A stretch of DNA of 64,000 bases, from positions 186,001 to 250,000 of the forward strand of contig NZ_JAOAMU010000004.1 in assembly GCF_025154075.1 (NCBI RefSeq), given 5' to 3'. Under the pieces are notes generated by a model. The model had not been told where the DNA came from. It searched no databases and was given only the letters and a program-made list of their open reading frames with translations. The position numbers and the translations under genes were made by a program. Source of the stretch: Chryseobacterium herbae (GTDB lineage Bacteria; Bacteroidota; Bacteroidia; Flavobacteriales; Weeksellaceae). Below are positions 55,701-64,000 of this stretch, piece by piece (within the stretch, counting starts at the first letter, position 1; each line of letters starts with the position of its first letter).

Positions 55701-57875
55701 TTAGAATTTATAGTTTACCTGTACGGCAAAGTTTCTCGGTTGGATCTGATCGATGTATCCGCCTCTGAAGTAAGAGTTGTATCCTACAGAATCAAAAATA
55801 TTGTTGAAGAAACCTCTCAGTCCCAATCCGTTTTTGAAGGTGTAGCCAATCTGGGCATCTACGGTAGTATATTCCGGCATGTTGAAAGGTTTTTCACCAG
55901 GCTGTGTTCCGTTGACGTGACCATTTTCAGCATTGGTATAAACCTGCTTGAAGTCATCAACCGGTCTGGTTCCTACATAATAAATTCCTGCTCCTACATC
56001 AAGTCCTGTTAAAGCTCCTTCACTAAATTTATAATTCAACCATGCATTCGCAGAATGTTTGGGAGTATTGATAGGCGCTGAACCATTTACAAATGACGGA
56101 CTATCCTTATACTGAGCATCTACATACGCCCATCCGGTCATCACCTGAAGGTTTGGAAGAATTTTTCCAATCAATTCGATCTCCATTCCTTTTCTTCTTA
56201 ATTCACCTGCCATTGCATAGATTCCCGTACTATTTCCGTCTTTCAGAAGTTCATAGGACAAGTTATCGGTGTTGATATCAAAGAATGTCACATTGAATCT
56301 TAATCTTTCGTTCAGCCAGTCAGATTTAATTCCGGCTTCCCATTGTTTGGTTGTAGAAGCGCCCACGGTTCCACCTCCAGCTAATCTGTTATTAGAACTT
56401 CTCAATGCTGTGGTACTTGTATATGAACCAAAGACGTTCATATTTTCAATAGGAGAAATCATAATTCCTAATGAAGGGTTCCATGCATAATCTTTTTCTT
56501 TATCTGAACCGATTAATCTGCTGTAACGAAGTCCTAAATGGGCTTTAATATATTTGTTGAAAGTGATGACATCCTGCGCCATTAGTCCCATGGTAGGCGC
56601 TACTGCGTTAATAGCTTTGGCTGTTGCAAGGTCGATATTAACTCCTGCAGGAAGAATATTACTTACTTCTTCAAGAACATTGATCTTATCGATAACTTTA
56701 GTAGCATCGTATGAAGTCGTGGTCACAGTAGATTCTTTCCAATCGAATCCCAGCTGGAAAGTATGTTTCATAAAACCAGTCTTCACATCTGCCCCAATAA
56801 AATCAAACTGAAAGACTTTATTTAAATCTTCTCTGTCTGATCTGGTTAAAGTTCTATTACGGAATTCAGTCGGGTTATTTCTATTTAGAGGCGCCAAAGC
56901 TGCACCAATAATATCAGACTGATAAGAAGAGCTCATGTAAGCTGCTCTTAACTTTAATTTTTCGGTAAGTTTTCTCGTTACCGTTGTAGAGAAATTGAAG
57001 GTCTCAATTTTTGCATTATCCGAAGCAAAACCAAGGAACTTTCTTCCCGGCATTCTGTATATGGCTTCCACATCTCCTTTGGCAAGGTTTACCGTTCCTC
57101 TGTCCGGTGTGGTATTATTGTGCATATAATCCATCTCCACTACGATCTCAGTCTTGTCATCAGGACGGAATGCAATAGATGGGTTTACATAAATACGGTC
57201 TGTATTGATAAATCTTCTGAAACTGTTGTTATCCTGGTAAGCAGCATTCAATCTTACGGCTACTTTTCCCTGAGCATCCAGAACTCTCTGGAAGTCTGCT
57301 GTAGCTCTGTAAAAATCCCAGCTTCCGTATCTGAAACCAACATTGGTTTCATTAATAAACTTAGGAACCTTGGTTACTACGTTGATGACACCTCCAGCAG
57401 AACCAAGCCCGTCACCAATTCCCTGCGTTACTGCTGCAGAACCTTTAATCACCTGAATACTTTCTACGCCCTGCATATCCGTAAGCATAGCTCCGGTACG
57501 GAAATCAGAATCCATCTGAACTCCATTCTTTAAAACAGGTACTCCCCGGTACCCTCTGATAGACATACTTTCTCTTGTCCCTCCATAGCTTCCGAACTGG
57601 GTAACACCAGGGATGTTTTTAGCAACATCTGTTACGGTAAGCCCCCCAAGATCTTCAATTACTTTATAGGAAATCACGGAAATACTCTGGATCTGGTCTC
57701 TGGTTTTCAAAGGAAGTCTGGTAATGGCTTCAAGGCCTACCGGCTGTTTCTTTTTTTCACCAAATAGTTCTACTTCATCAATCTCCTTTGATTTTTTAAT
57801 AGAATCATTCACTTGCTGTGCGTTTACAAAAACCCCACCTAATACAAGCAGAGAAAAGGATACTACTTTATTCAT
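55701..57875 (-). CDS. TonB-dependent siderophore receptor
   Basis: 724 aa from the ATG at 57875; an in-frame extension to 57962 carries no signal peptide and precedes the promoter box. Signal peptide 1-20 (VFVNAQQ). The plug (about 35-165) has VIKGSAAVTQGIGDGLGSAG and SIRGYRGVPVLKNG; the barrel ends in VNYKF with terminal Phe. It belongs to the FhuE/FecA-like ferric-siderophore receptors. It heads a unit with the lipoprotein at 55065 and, further away, the PepSY protein and the iron permease, which together fit an iron acquisition region. Confidence 0.88.
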   Translation of the reverse strand: MNKVVSFSLLVLGGVFVNAQQVNDSIKKSKEIDEVELFGEKKKQPVGLEAITRLPLKTRDQIQSISVISYKVIEDLGGLTVTDVAKNIPGVTQFGSYGGTRESMSIRGYRGVPVLKNGVQMDSDFRTGAMLTDMQGVESIQVIKGSAAVTQGIGDGLGSAGGVINVVTKVPKFINETNVGFRYGSWDFYRATADFQRVLDAQGKVAVRLNAAYQDNNSFRRFINTDRIYVNPSIAFRPDDKTEIVVEMDYMHNNTTPDRGTVNLAKGDVEAIYRMPGRKFLGFASDNAKIETFNFSTTVTRKLTEKLKLRAAYMSSSYQSDIIGAALAPLNRNNPTEFRNRTLTRSDREDLNKVFQFDFIGADVKTGFMKHTFQLGFDWKESTVTTTSYDATKVIDKINVLEEVSNILPAGVNIDLATAKAINAVAPTMGLMAQDVITFNKYIKAHLGLRYSRLIGSDKEKDYAWNPSLGIMISPIENMNVFGSYTSTTALRSSNNRLAGGGTVGASTTKQWEAGIKSDWLNERLRFNVTFFDINTDNLSYELLKDGNSTGIYAMAGELRRKGMEIELIGKILPNLQVMTGWAYVDAQYKDSPSFVNGSAPINTPKHSANAWLNYKFSEGALTGLDVGAGIYYVGTRPVDDFKQVYTNAENGHVNGTQPGEKPFNMPEYTTVDAQIGYTFKNGLGLRGFFNNIFDSVGYNSYFRGGYIDQIQPRNFAVQVNYKF

Positions 57876-57889
57876 CTGATAATTTTTTA

Positions 57890-57897
57890 CAAAATTA
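57890..57897 (-). promoter_or_regulatory. -7 box of the siderophore receptor operon
   Basis: TAATTTTG on the minus strand, 15 bases before the ATG at 57875, which supports that start. Weak -33. No obvious Fur box. Confidence 0.45.
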
Positions 57898-58096
57898 TTA
57901 TTTTTAATAATTCTAAATAAATAAACACAGGTGACATATCTCACGTCGACACGACTAATCATTATCAGATTATAAATGAGCCTTCATATGTAGTAGAGAT
58001 CCTTTAACGATACCTGAGCATCATTAAAGGTGCCGGGTAAAAGTAGACTTATGGGTATAAAGGGAGAAATGGCAAAAAGGTGGAATAGTAAGAAAT

Positions 58097-58126
58097 GTGA
58101 ATGGTGAATTTTGCTTTGCAAGTGAA
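58097..58126 (+). repeat. Dispersed repeat, family B, copy 2
   Basis: Same element as 54861-54890. The surrounding bases (ATGTGAA, TGGTGAA and TGAATGG, TGAATTT) are heptamer-phased. It lies in the 472-bp gap between the receptor start and rpsJ, which holds no gene I can support. Confidence 0.65.
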
Positions 58127-58290
58127 TGGTGAATTTTTGGCAGATAGAAATATTGAAAAAGGGAAAACGAAATTTGTTCATTTTGGTTGTTTATCCGTGT
58201 CAAGGTTTTCAGCATTGTTAGCAAAGGTGTTTCACTTAGCAAAAATAACAACTACAACCCATGAATTGATCTTTCTTATGCTTTATAAAC

Positions 58291-58320
58291 AAAAAAATCC
58301 GTCCCTGAAAGGGACGGATT
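58291..58320 (-). terminator. Intrinsic terminator of the str operon
   Basis: AATCCGTCCC (58296-58305), loop TGAAA, GGGACGGATT (58311-58320), followed on the minus strand by seven T. It is 28 bp after the rpsJ stop and shows that transcription does not continue to rplC. Confidence 0.92.
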
Positions 58321-58347
58321 CTATAATCATTGCAAAGTATGCAGTTA

Positions 58348-58653
58348 TCACACTTTAATTTCAACGTCTACACCGCTTGGTAACTCTAATTTCATTAGAG
58401 CATCAACAGTTTTAGAAGAAGAAGAGTAGATATCCATTAGTCTCTTGTGAGCCGAAAGTTGGAACTGCTCTCTTGCTTTCTTGTTTACGTGCGGAGATCT
58501 TAACACCGTGAAGATTCTCTTATTCGTTGGCAATGGAATTGGTCCGTTTACAACAGCACCAGTAGCCTTTACCGTTTTTACGATTTTCTCAGCAGACTTG
58601 TCTACCAAGTTGTAATCGTAAGATTTTAGTTTTATTCTGATTCTTTGTGACAT
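58348..58653 (-). CDS. rpsJ: 30S ribosomal protein S10 (also NusE)
   Basis: 101 aa. [20 protein letters not shown] and [20 protein letters not shown] are typical. S10 sits in the 30S head and, as NusE, takes part in antitermination. Here it closes the str operon, 16 bp after fusA, rather than heading the S10 cluster. The terminator 28 bp downstream confirms the split. Confidence 0.98.
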   Translation of the reverse strand: MSQRIRIKLKSYDYNLVDKSAEKIVKTVKATGAVVNGPIPLPTNKRIFTVLRSPHVNKKAREQFQLSAHKRLMDIYSSSSKTVDALMKLELPSGVDVEIKV

Positions 58654-58669
58654 TTCTTTAATTTAAAAA

Positions 58670-60787
58670 TTAACCTTTTGCTTTAGCAATGATATCTTCA
58701 GCAACGTTTTGTGGAGTAGCTTGATACTTCTCTAATTCCATAGAAGAAGTAGCTCTTCCTGATGAAAGTGTTCTTAGAGTCGTTACATATCCAAACATTT
58801 CAGAAAGTGGAACAGAACCTTTGATTACAACAGCTCCGTTTTTCTCTTCCTGACCACTGATGGTCCCTCTTCTTTTGTTAAGGTCACCAATGATGTTACC
58901 CATATATTCTTCCGGAGTTACAACTTCCAGTTTCATAATAGGCTCCATAATTACTGGCTTAGCAGCACGTCCCGCTTCTTTAAATCCTAATTTAGCTGCC
59001 ATTTCAAAAGAAAGAGCATCAGAATCCACCGCGTGGAAAGATCCGTCTTTAAGAATAACTTTAATACCTTCAACTTCGAAACCAGCCAAAGGACCGTTCT
59101 TCATTGCAGCTTTAAAGCCTTTTTCAATTGCAGGAACAAATTCTCTAGGAACGTTACCACCTTTGATCTCATTGATGAATTCTAAACCAATTTTACCTTC
59201 GTCAGCTGGTCCTAGTTCAAATACAATATCAGCAAATTTACCTTTACCACCAGATTGTTTTTTGTAAACTTCTCTGTGCTGAGCAACTCTTGTAAGATTT
59301 TCTTTGTATTCTACCTGAGGTTGACCTTGGTTAACTTCTACTTTGAATTCTCTTCTCATACGATCTACAAGAATGTCAAGGTGAAGTTCACCCATTCCTG
59401 AGATAATCGTTTGACCAGAAGCTTCGTCAGTTTTAACCTGGAAAGTAGGATCTTCTTCAGCTAATTTAGCCAGAGCGTTACCCATTTTATCCTGGTCAGC
59501 CTTAGTTTTAGGCTCAACAGCGATACCAATTACCGGATCAGGGAAAACCATCGATTCAAGAACGATTGGGTGTTTCTCATCACACATTGTATCACCAGTT
59601 TTGATAGATTTAAAACCTACCGCTGCACCAATATCTCCTGCTTCAATATATTCTACAGGATTTTGCTTGTTAGCGTGCATCTGATAGATTCTAGAGATTC
59701 TTTCTTTATCTCCTGAACGAGTGTTCAAGATATAAGAACCTGCATCCAGTCTTCCAGAGTATGCTCTGAAGAATGCTAATCTTCCCACGAATGGGTCAGT
59801 AGCAATCTTAAATGCTAAAGCTGCGAAAGGCTCGTCTACAGATGGTTTTCTTGTAATATCAAGATCTGTTCTTGGGTCAGTACCTTTGATATCATCTTTA
59901 TCCAATGGAGAAGGCAAGTACTTACATACTGCATCCAACATAAACTGTACTCCTTTATTCTTGAATGAAGAACCACAAGTCATTGGGATAATAGATAAAT
60001 CGATAGTAGCTTTTCTAAGAGCTTCGTTGATTTCGTCTTCTGAAATTGAATCTGGATCTTCGAAGAATTTCTCCATCAAAGTATCATCATAATCAGCAAC
60101 AGCTTCAACTAATTTCTCTCTGTATTCCAGAACTTCAGCCTTCATGTCTTCAGGAATTGGCACTACTTCGAAAGTAGCTCCTTGTCCTGCTTCGTCCCAA
60201 ACGATAGCTCTGTTTTTAATTAAGTCTACTACACCTTTGAAATCTTCTTCAGCACCGATTGGTAAAACGATTGGAACTGCGTTTGATCCTAACATAGTCT
60301 TAACCTGGTTTACCACGTTAAGGAAGTCAGCACCTTGTCTGTCCATTTTGTTTACGAATCCCATTCTTGCTACTTTGTAGTTGTCAGCAAGTCTCCAGTT
60401 TGTTTCAGACTGAGGCTCTACTCCATCTACTGCAGAGAATAAGAATACCAAACCATCTAATACTCTCAAAGATCTGTTTACTTCTACTGTGAAGTCAACG
60501 TGTCCCGGTGTATCGATGATGTTGAAGTGGTAAGGCTTACTTTCAGGTAAAATTTTACCCTGGTCAGTCGGGAAGTTCCAGTTACAAGTAGTAGCTGCAG
60601 AAGTAATGGTAATACCTCTTTCAGCTTCTTGCTCCATCCAGTCCATTGTAGAAGCACCATCGTGAACTTCACCAATTTTGTGGTTTACTCCTGTATAGAA
60701 TAAGATTCTTTCTGTAGTAGTAGTTTTACCAGCATCAATGTGCGCAGCAATACCAATATTTCTTGTAAATTTAAGATCTCTACTCAT
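58670..60787 (-). CDS. fusA: Elongation factor G
   Basis: 705 aa. The GTPase domain shows G1 ([20 protein letters not shown]), G3 (DTPGHVDFT) and G4 ([10 protein letters not shown]); domains II-V follow with the full length expected. EF-G moves tRNA and mRNA through the ribosome. It lies 6 bp after rpsG and before rpsJ, the normal Bacteroidota str order. Confidence 0.98.
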   Translation of the reverse strand: MSRDLKFTRNIGIAAHIDAGKTTTTERILFYTGVNHKIGEVHDGASTMDWMEQEAERGITITSAATTCNWNFPTDQGKILPESKPYHFNIIDTPGHVDFTVEVNRSLRVLDGLVFLFSAVDGVEPQSETNWRLADNYKVARMGFVNKMDRQGADFLNVVNQVKTMLGSNAVPIVLPIGAEEDFKGVVDLIKNRAIVWDEAGQGATFEVVPIPEDMKAEVLEYREKLVEAVADYDDTLMEKFFEDPDSISEDEINEALRKATIDLSIIPMTCGSSFKNKGVQFMLDAVCKYLPSPLDKDDIKGTDPRTDLDITRKPSVDEPFAALAFKIATDPFVGRLAFFRAYSGRLDAGSYILNTRSGDKERISRIYQMHANKQNPVEYIEAGDIGAAVGFKSIKTGDTMCDEKHPIVLESMVFPDPVIGIAVEPKTKADQDKMGNALAKLAEEDPTFQVKTDEASGQTIISGMGELHLDILVDRMRREFKVEVNQGQPQVEYKENLTRVAQHREVYKKQSGGKGKFADIVFELGPADEGKIGLEFINEIKGGNVPREFVPAIEKGFKAAMKNGPLAGFEVEGIKVILKDGSFHAVDSDALSFEMAAKLGFKEAGRAAKPVIMEPIMKLEVVTPEEYMGNIIGDLNKRRGTISGQEEKNGAVVIKGSVPLSEMFGYVTTLRTLSSGRATSSMELEKYQATPQNVAEDIIAKAKG

Positions 60788-60793
60788 TTCTAA

Positions 60794-61270
60794 TTAGAAT
60801 TTAAAGTGTGAGAAAGCTTTGTTAGCTTCCGCCATTTTGTGAGTATCAGATTTTTTCTTGTAAGCAGCACCTTCTTCTCTTGAAGCAGCTACTACTTCAT
60901 TAGCTAATTTCAAAGCCATAGACTTATCATTTCTTTTCTTAGAATAGCTAATTAACCATTTCATTGCCATAGAAATTTTTCTATCAGCTCTGATTGGCAT
61001 AGGGATCTGGAAGTTAGCTCCACCTACTCTTCTAGAACGTACTTCTACGTGAGGCATAACGTTAGTTAATGCATCTTTCCAGATTTCAAGGGCAGTCTTT
61101 TCAGTTTCTCCTTTTTTAGTTTCTACGATCTCTAAAGCATCATAGAAAATTTTGAATGCGATTGACTTCTTACCGTCAAGCATTAGGTTGTTTACAAATC
61201 TAGTTACCAATTGATCATTAAACTTCGGATCTGGTAACAACGGTCTTTTTTTCGCTTTTGTCTTTCTCAT
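60794..61270 (-). CDS. rpsG: 30S ribosomal protein S7
   Basis: 158 aa. It organises the 16S 3-prime domain in the head near the E site. [20 protein letters not shown] and [20 protein letters not shown] are family blocks. It is 23 bp after rpsL. Confidence 0.98.
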   Translation of the reverse strand: MRKTKAKKRPLLPDPKFNDQLVTRFVNNLMLDGKKSIAFKIFYDALEIVETKKGETEKTALEIWKDALTNVMPHVEVRSRRVGGANFQIPMPIRADRKISMAMKWLISYSKKRNDKSMALKLANEVVAASREEGAAYKKKSDTHKMAEANKAFSHFKF

Positions 61271-61293
61271 TGCTTCTGTACCTTATTTAATGA

Positions 61294-61707
61294 TTATTTT
61301 TTCTTTCCTTTTGCTGGTGCAGCAGCTGCCTGACCTGGCTTAGGTCTCTTAGCTCCATACTTCGATCTTCTCTGTGTTCTTCCATTTACACCTGCAGTGT
61401 CTAAAGCACCTCTTACGATGTGGTAACGTACTCCCGGTAGGTCTTTCACCCTTCCGCCTCTTACCAATACTATCGAGTGCTCTTGAAGATTATGTCCTTC
61501 GCCCGGGATGTAGGCGTTGACTTCCTTCCCGTTAGAAAGTCTTACCCTTGCAACTTTTCTAAGTGCAGAGTTAGGTTTCTTAGGAGTGGTAGTATATACT
61601 CTCGTACATACACCTCGTCTTTGTGGACAAGAATCAAGGGCAGCCGATTTGCTCTTCTTGGCAAGCGTGGCTCTTCCTTTTCTTACTAATTGTTGAATAG
61701 TAGGCAT
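61294..61707 (-). CDS. rpsL: 30S ribosomal protein S12
   Basis: 137 aa. The core blocks around the streptomycin-relevant positions are wild type ([18 protein letters not shown] with the Lys, and [20 protein letters not shown]), so no resistance substitution is visible there. A Lys/Ala-rich tail ends KGKKK. It is the first gene of the str operon; its promoter is at 61732-61763. Confidence 0.98.
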   Translation of the reverse strand: MPTIQQLVRKGRATLAKKSKSAALDSCPQRRGVCTRVYTTTPKKPNSALRKVARVRLSNGKEVNAYIPGEGHNLQEHSIVLVRGGRVKDLPGVRYHIVRGALDTAGVNGRTQRRSKYGAKRPKPGQAAAAPAKGKKK

Positions 61708-61731
61708 TTAATTGCTTTTTATTTTAGGGTG

Positions 61732-61763
61732 CAAAAATAGGAATATTTTTCCAATCTACAAAA
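61732..61763 (-). promoter_or_regulatory. Promoter of the str operon
   Basis: -33 TTTTG (61759-61763) and -7 TATTTTTG (61732-61739), 19 bases apart, about 25 bases before the rpsL ATG. Very similar to the rplC promoter. Confidence 0.75.
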
Positions 61764-62144
61764 ACTTATATGAAAATTAAAATCAAACACTTACACCAAA
61801 AAGACATTGTCTGTGAACAACCAAATAACAGACTACCGATATCCATTGAGAAAATGTAAAAAAAGAATGTCATTTTTTCTTATAGACTCTGTATTAAATA
61901 ATTGTAAAATTTATTTAATCTCCTATGCGCTCCGAATTTTTCACATCCTCTGAGTTTTCTATATTCTTTTAAAGAAAAATACATCTTGGTACATTCTCAA
62001 ACCGCATTTCATTTATACCTTATTATATGGTATCATTTCGTCATCACTTTAAATTGGATATTCATCATGTTTCCAAACTATTTTAAAACATTTTCTTATA
62101 GTTATCTTCTATTGACATTGAAGTCCTTTCGGCACAATATTTTC
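61764..62144. other. AT-rich divergent region between rpsL and dps
   Basis: About 380 bp with no ORF, hairpin or repeat that I can support. The two flanking promoters lie at its edges. Confidence 0.55.
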
Positions 62145-62152
62145 TAATTTTG
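62145..62152 (+). promoter_or_regulatory. -7 box of dps
   Basis: TAATTTTG ends at 62152, so a GTG start at 62152 would lie inside the promoter. The ATG at 62173 is therefore preferred. Confidence 0.5.
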
Positions 62153-62172
62153 TGAGTATAAAAAATAAACTT

Positions 62173-62649
62173 ATGAAAAATGCAAGCATTATCGGCTTGA
62201 AAGAAACCGACTGTAAAAACATTTCGGAAAAACTAAATATCCTTTTAGCCAACTATTCCATCTTCTATCAGAACACAAGAGGCTCACACTGGAATATCAA
62301 AGGAGATCAGTTCTTTACCCTTCATCCGAAGTTTGAGGAATTGTACAACAGCCTGGTATTAAAGATCGATGAGATCGCAGAAAGAATCCTGACGTTAGGT
62401 GCAACTCCTGCCCACAACTACTCCGACTATCTGAAAGTATCTACCATTAAGGAAAGCAAGGAAGTAACCGACGGTACAAAGAGTGTTGAGAATATTTTAA
62501 GTTCATTTAAAGTAGTCCTGGATTTACAGAGAGAACTTCTGGACATTACGGATGCAGCGGGAGATGAAGGAACAAATTCCCAGATGAGCGACTACATCAC
62601 AGAACAGGAAAAAGAAGTATGGATGTACAATTCTTATTTAGGGAAGTAA
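62173..62649 (+). CDS. dps: Dps-family ferritin-like protein
   Basis: 158 aa from the ATG at 62173. Four-helix-bundle ferritin-like sequence with the Dps ferroxidase pattern: YQNTRGSHWNIKGDQFF and KFEELYNSLVLKIDEIAERI. Dps dodecamers bind DNA and oxidise iron with peroxide. It stands alone with its own promoter and terminator. DNA binding itself is not visible from the N-terminus. Confidence 0.9.
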   Translation: MKNASIIGLKETDCKNISEKLNILLANYSIFYQNTRGSHWNIKGDQFFTLHPKFEELYNSLVLKIDEIAERILTLGATPAHNYSDYLKVSTIKESKEVTDGTKSVENILSSFKVVLDLQRELLDITDAAGDEGTNSQMSDYITEQEKEVWMYNSYLGK

Positions 62650-62676
62650 CCGGCAGAAATCCACTGATAAATAAAA

Positions 62677-62709
62677 AAATCGCCTTACATTTAGGCGGTT
62701 TTTATTTTA
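62677..62709 (+). terminator. Intrinsic terminator of dps
   Basis: AAATCGCCT (62677-62685) pairs with AGGCGGTTT (62693-62701) with one G-T pair, then a T-rich run, 28 bp after the stop. Confidence 0.8.
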
Positions 62710-62715
62710 AATGAC

Positions 62716-62723
62716 TATATTTG
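62716..62723 (+). promoter_or_regulatory. -7 box of pncB
   Basis: TATATTTG, 20 bases before the ATG at 62743. Confidence 0.5.
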
Positions 62724-62742
62724 CGTTAAAATTACACATATT

Positions 62743-63921
62743 ATGTACGACGTTCGATTAAACTCTATACTGGATAACGATTTCTACAAAATCACCATGC
62801 AGAATGCAGTGGTCAAATTATTTCCAAGCTCTATCGTAAAATACGAATTCATCAACAGAGGAAAGCATCAGTTTCCGGAAGGCTTTGATGCAGCTTTAAA
62901 AGAAGCCGTCAATAAAATGGCAGAGCTGAAGCTGACCAAAGATGAAAAGAAATTCATGGCCAGAACCTGTCCTTATATAGACCTTCCCTACCTTGATTTC
63001 CTTGAAGGCTATCACTACGATCCGTCTGAAGTGAAAATTCATCAGGAAGGAAGCGAGCTCTCCGTAACCGTGGAAGGGCTTTGGTACAGAACGATTCTGT
63101 GGGAAGTTCCTTTACTTGCTTTGATCAGTGAGTTGCATTACGAAATGAATCATATGGAAAGAGATTCCAATGATATTGTGATGAACAGAACTTTGGAAAA
63201 AGCGGATTCTCTGGCCCGACTTGGCGTTAATTTCGCAGAATTCGGGACCAGAAGAAGACACTCCTATAAAGTACAGAATCTGGTCATGGAAGCTTTAACA
63301 CAAAATAAACAATCCACATTCATCGGAAGTTCCAACGTTCATTTTGCGATGAAGTTCGGGGTAAAACCAATCGGTACGCACGCGCACGAATGGTTTATGT
63401 TCCATGCTGCTGAATACGGATTCAAAATGGCCAATGAAATGGCTCTTGAACATTGGGTAGATGTCTACAGAGGAGACCTTGGAGTAGCCCTTTCAGACAC
63501 TTATACCACGGATGTTTTTTTCCAACAGTTTGATAAGAAGTTCGCAAAACTGTTTGACGGCGTTCGTCACGACAGCGGTGATCCTCTGGAATTTGCAGAC
63601 AAGACCATTGCTCATTATAAAAATAACGGAATCAATCCTTTATTCAAATACATCATCTTCTCCGATGCCTTGAACCTTGAAAAGGTAGAGGAAATCACCA
63701 ATTACTGCAAAGGAAAGATTGGAGTTTCATTTGGAATCGGCACCAATCTTACCAATGATGTCGGTTTAAAACCAATGAATATCGTCATGAAACTAATTGG
63801 TGTACAGGCTCCAAACAAAGAATGGATTCCAACAGTAAAACTTTCCGACGAACACGGGAAATACACTGGTGATCCGAAAATGATCGAATTGGCTAAGGAA
63901 TTTTTGAGAATAAAAGATTAG
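62743..63921 (+). CDS. pncB: Nicotinate phosphoribosyltransferase
   Basis: 392 aa, full length. It forms nicotinate mononucleotide from nicotinate and PRPP in NAD salvage. Motifs: MQNAVVKLFPSSIVKYEFIN near the N-terminus, FAEFGTRRRHSYKVQ near residue 165 and FDGVRHDSGDPLEFADKT in the phosphoribosyl-binding region. The stop codon is the first base of a heptamer array (H4). Confidence 0.96.
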   Translation: MYDVRLNSILDNDFYKITMQNAVVKLFPSSIVKYEFINRGKHQFPEGFDAALKEAVNKMAELKLTKDEKKFMARTCPYIDLPYLDFLEGYHYDPSEVKIHQEGSELSVTVEGLWYRTILWEVPLLALISELHYEMNHMERDSNDIVMNRTLEKADSLARLGVNFAEFGTRRRHSYKVQNLVMEALTQNKQSTFIGSSNVHFAMKFGVKPIGTHAHEWFMFHAAEYGFKMANEMALEHWVDVYRGDLGVALSDTYTTDVFFQQFDKKFAKLFDGVRHDSGDPLEFADKTIAHYKNNGINPLFKYIIFSDALNLEKVEEITNYCKGKIGVSFGIGTNLTNDVGLKPMNIVMKLIGVQAPNKEWIPTVKLSDEHGKYTGDPKMIELAKEFLRIKD

Positions 63922-63983
63922 ATTTTAGATATCAGACGTCAGATTTCAGATTTCAGACATAAGATGTTAGATATTGGACTTAT
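63921..63983 (+). repeat. Heptamer array H4
   Basis: Nine units in phase: GATTTTA, GATATCA, GACGTCA, GATTTCA, GATTTCA, GACATAA, GATGTTA, GATATTG, GACTTAT. The first G is the last base of the pncB stop codon. It runs to near the window edge; a facing array may lie beyond it. Confidence 0.8.
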
Positions 63984-64000
63984 AATACAATCATTGCTAT

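Noticed and set aside
57876..57962. N-terminal extension of the siderophore receptor
   Set aside because: The signal peptide starts at 57875 and the -7 box lies inside the extension.

Overview
This 64 kb window is a chromosomal stretch of a member of the Bacteroidota, class Flavobacteriia, most likely Chryseobacterium or a close relative in the Weeksellaceae. Three things point there: Bacteroidota-type promoters (a TTG/TTTG -33 box and a TAnnTTTG -7 box) with A-rich rather than Shine-Dalgarno leaders, many TonB-dependent and outer-membrane beta-barrel receptors, and a small orphan peptide with a GG leader of the kind common in Chryseobacterium. The genus is an inference; no 16S gene is present. 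I saw no tRNA, rRNA, IS element, prophage or CRISPR array.

Layout. (1) 1-10 kb: the start of a lipoprotein, two tandem outer-membrane receptors of identical length, a siderophore-type receptor, an alpha/beta hydrolase lipoprotein and an unknown secreted protein. (2) 10-15 kb: a GH43-type glycoside hydrolase and two arginine-deiminase-fold enzymes (CtlX and a relative) with a four-helix-bundle (23S IVP family) gene inserted between them. (3) 15-19 kb: an orphan 55-aa cysteine-rich GG-leader peptide, a further outer-membrane receptor and a membrane-anchored AraC regulator. (4) 19-22 kb: citrate synthase and enolase. (5) 22-27 kb: a two-component regulator, an unknown protein, a multi-spanning membrane protein, a minimal histidine kinase, a trypsin/V8-like protease without an obvious signal peptide, and a membrane protein ending in a pYEATS-like domain. 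The regulator gene and the protease gene share a palindrome-like motif at the same distance upstream, so I propose the six genes form one regulated system, possibly conflict or stress related. (6) 27.6-41.5 kb: the S10-spc-alpha ribosomal supercluster from rplC to rplQ, with secY, infA, rpmJ and rpoA. (7) 41.7-47.3 kb: a DeoR-type regulator and the glycerol operon glpD-glpK-glpF plus a porin-like gene. (8) 47.8-52.6 kb: an operon of unknown exported proteins and a small membrane protein. (9) 52.8-57.9 kb: iron-uptake-type genes. (10) 58.3-61.7 kb: the str operon rpsL-rpsG-fusA-rpsJ, ending in its own terminator. (11) 62-64 kb: a Dps protein and nicotinate phosphoribosyltransferase.

Two structural themes stand out. 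The str and S10 operons, normally adjacent, are about 17 kb apart on the same strand, each with its own promoter. In addition, many intergenic regions hold arrays with a seven-base period, often as a plus-strand array facing a minus-strand array with another repeat element, hairpin or gene between them.
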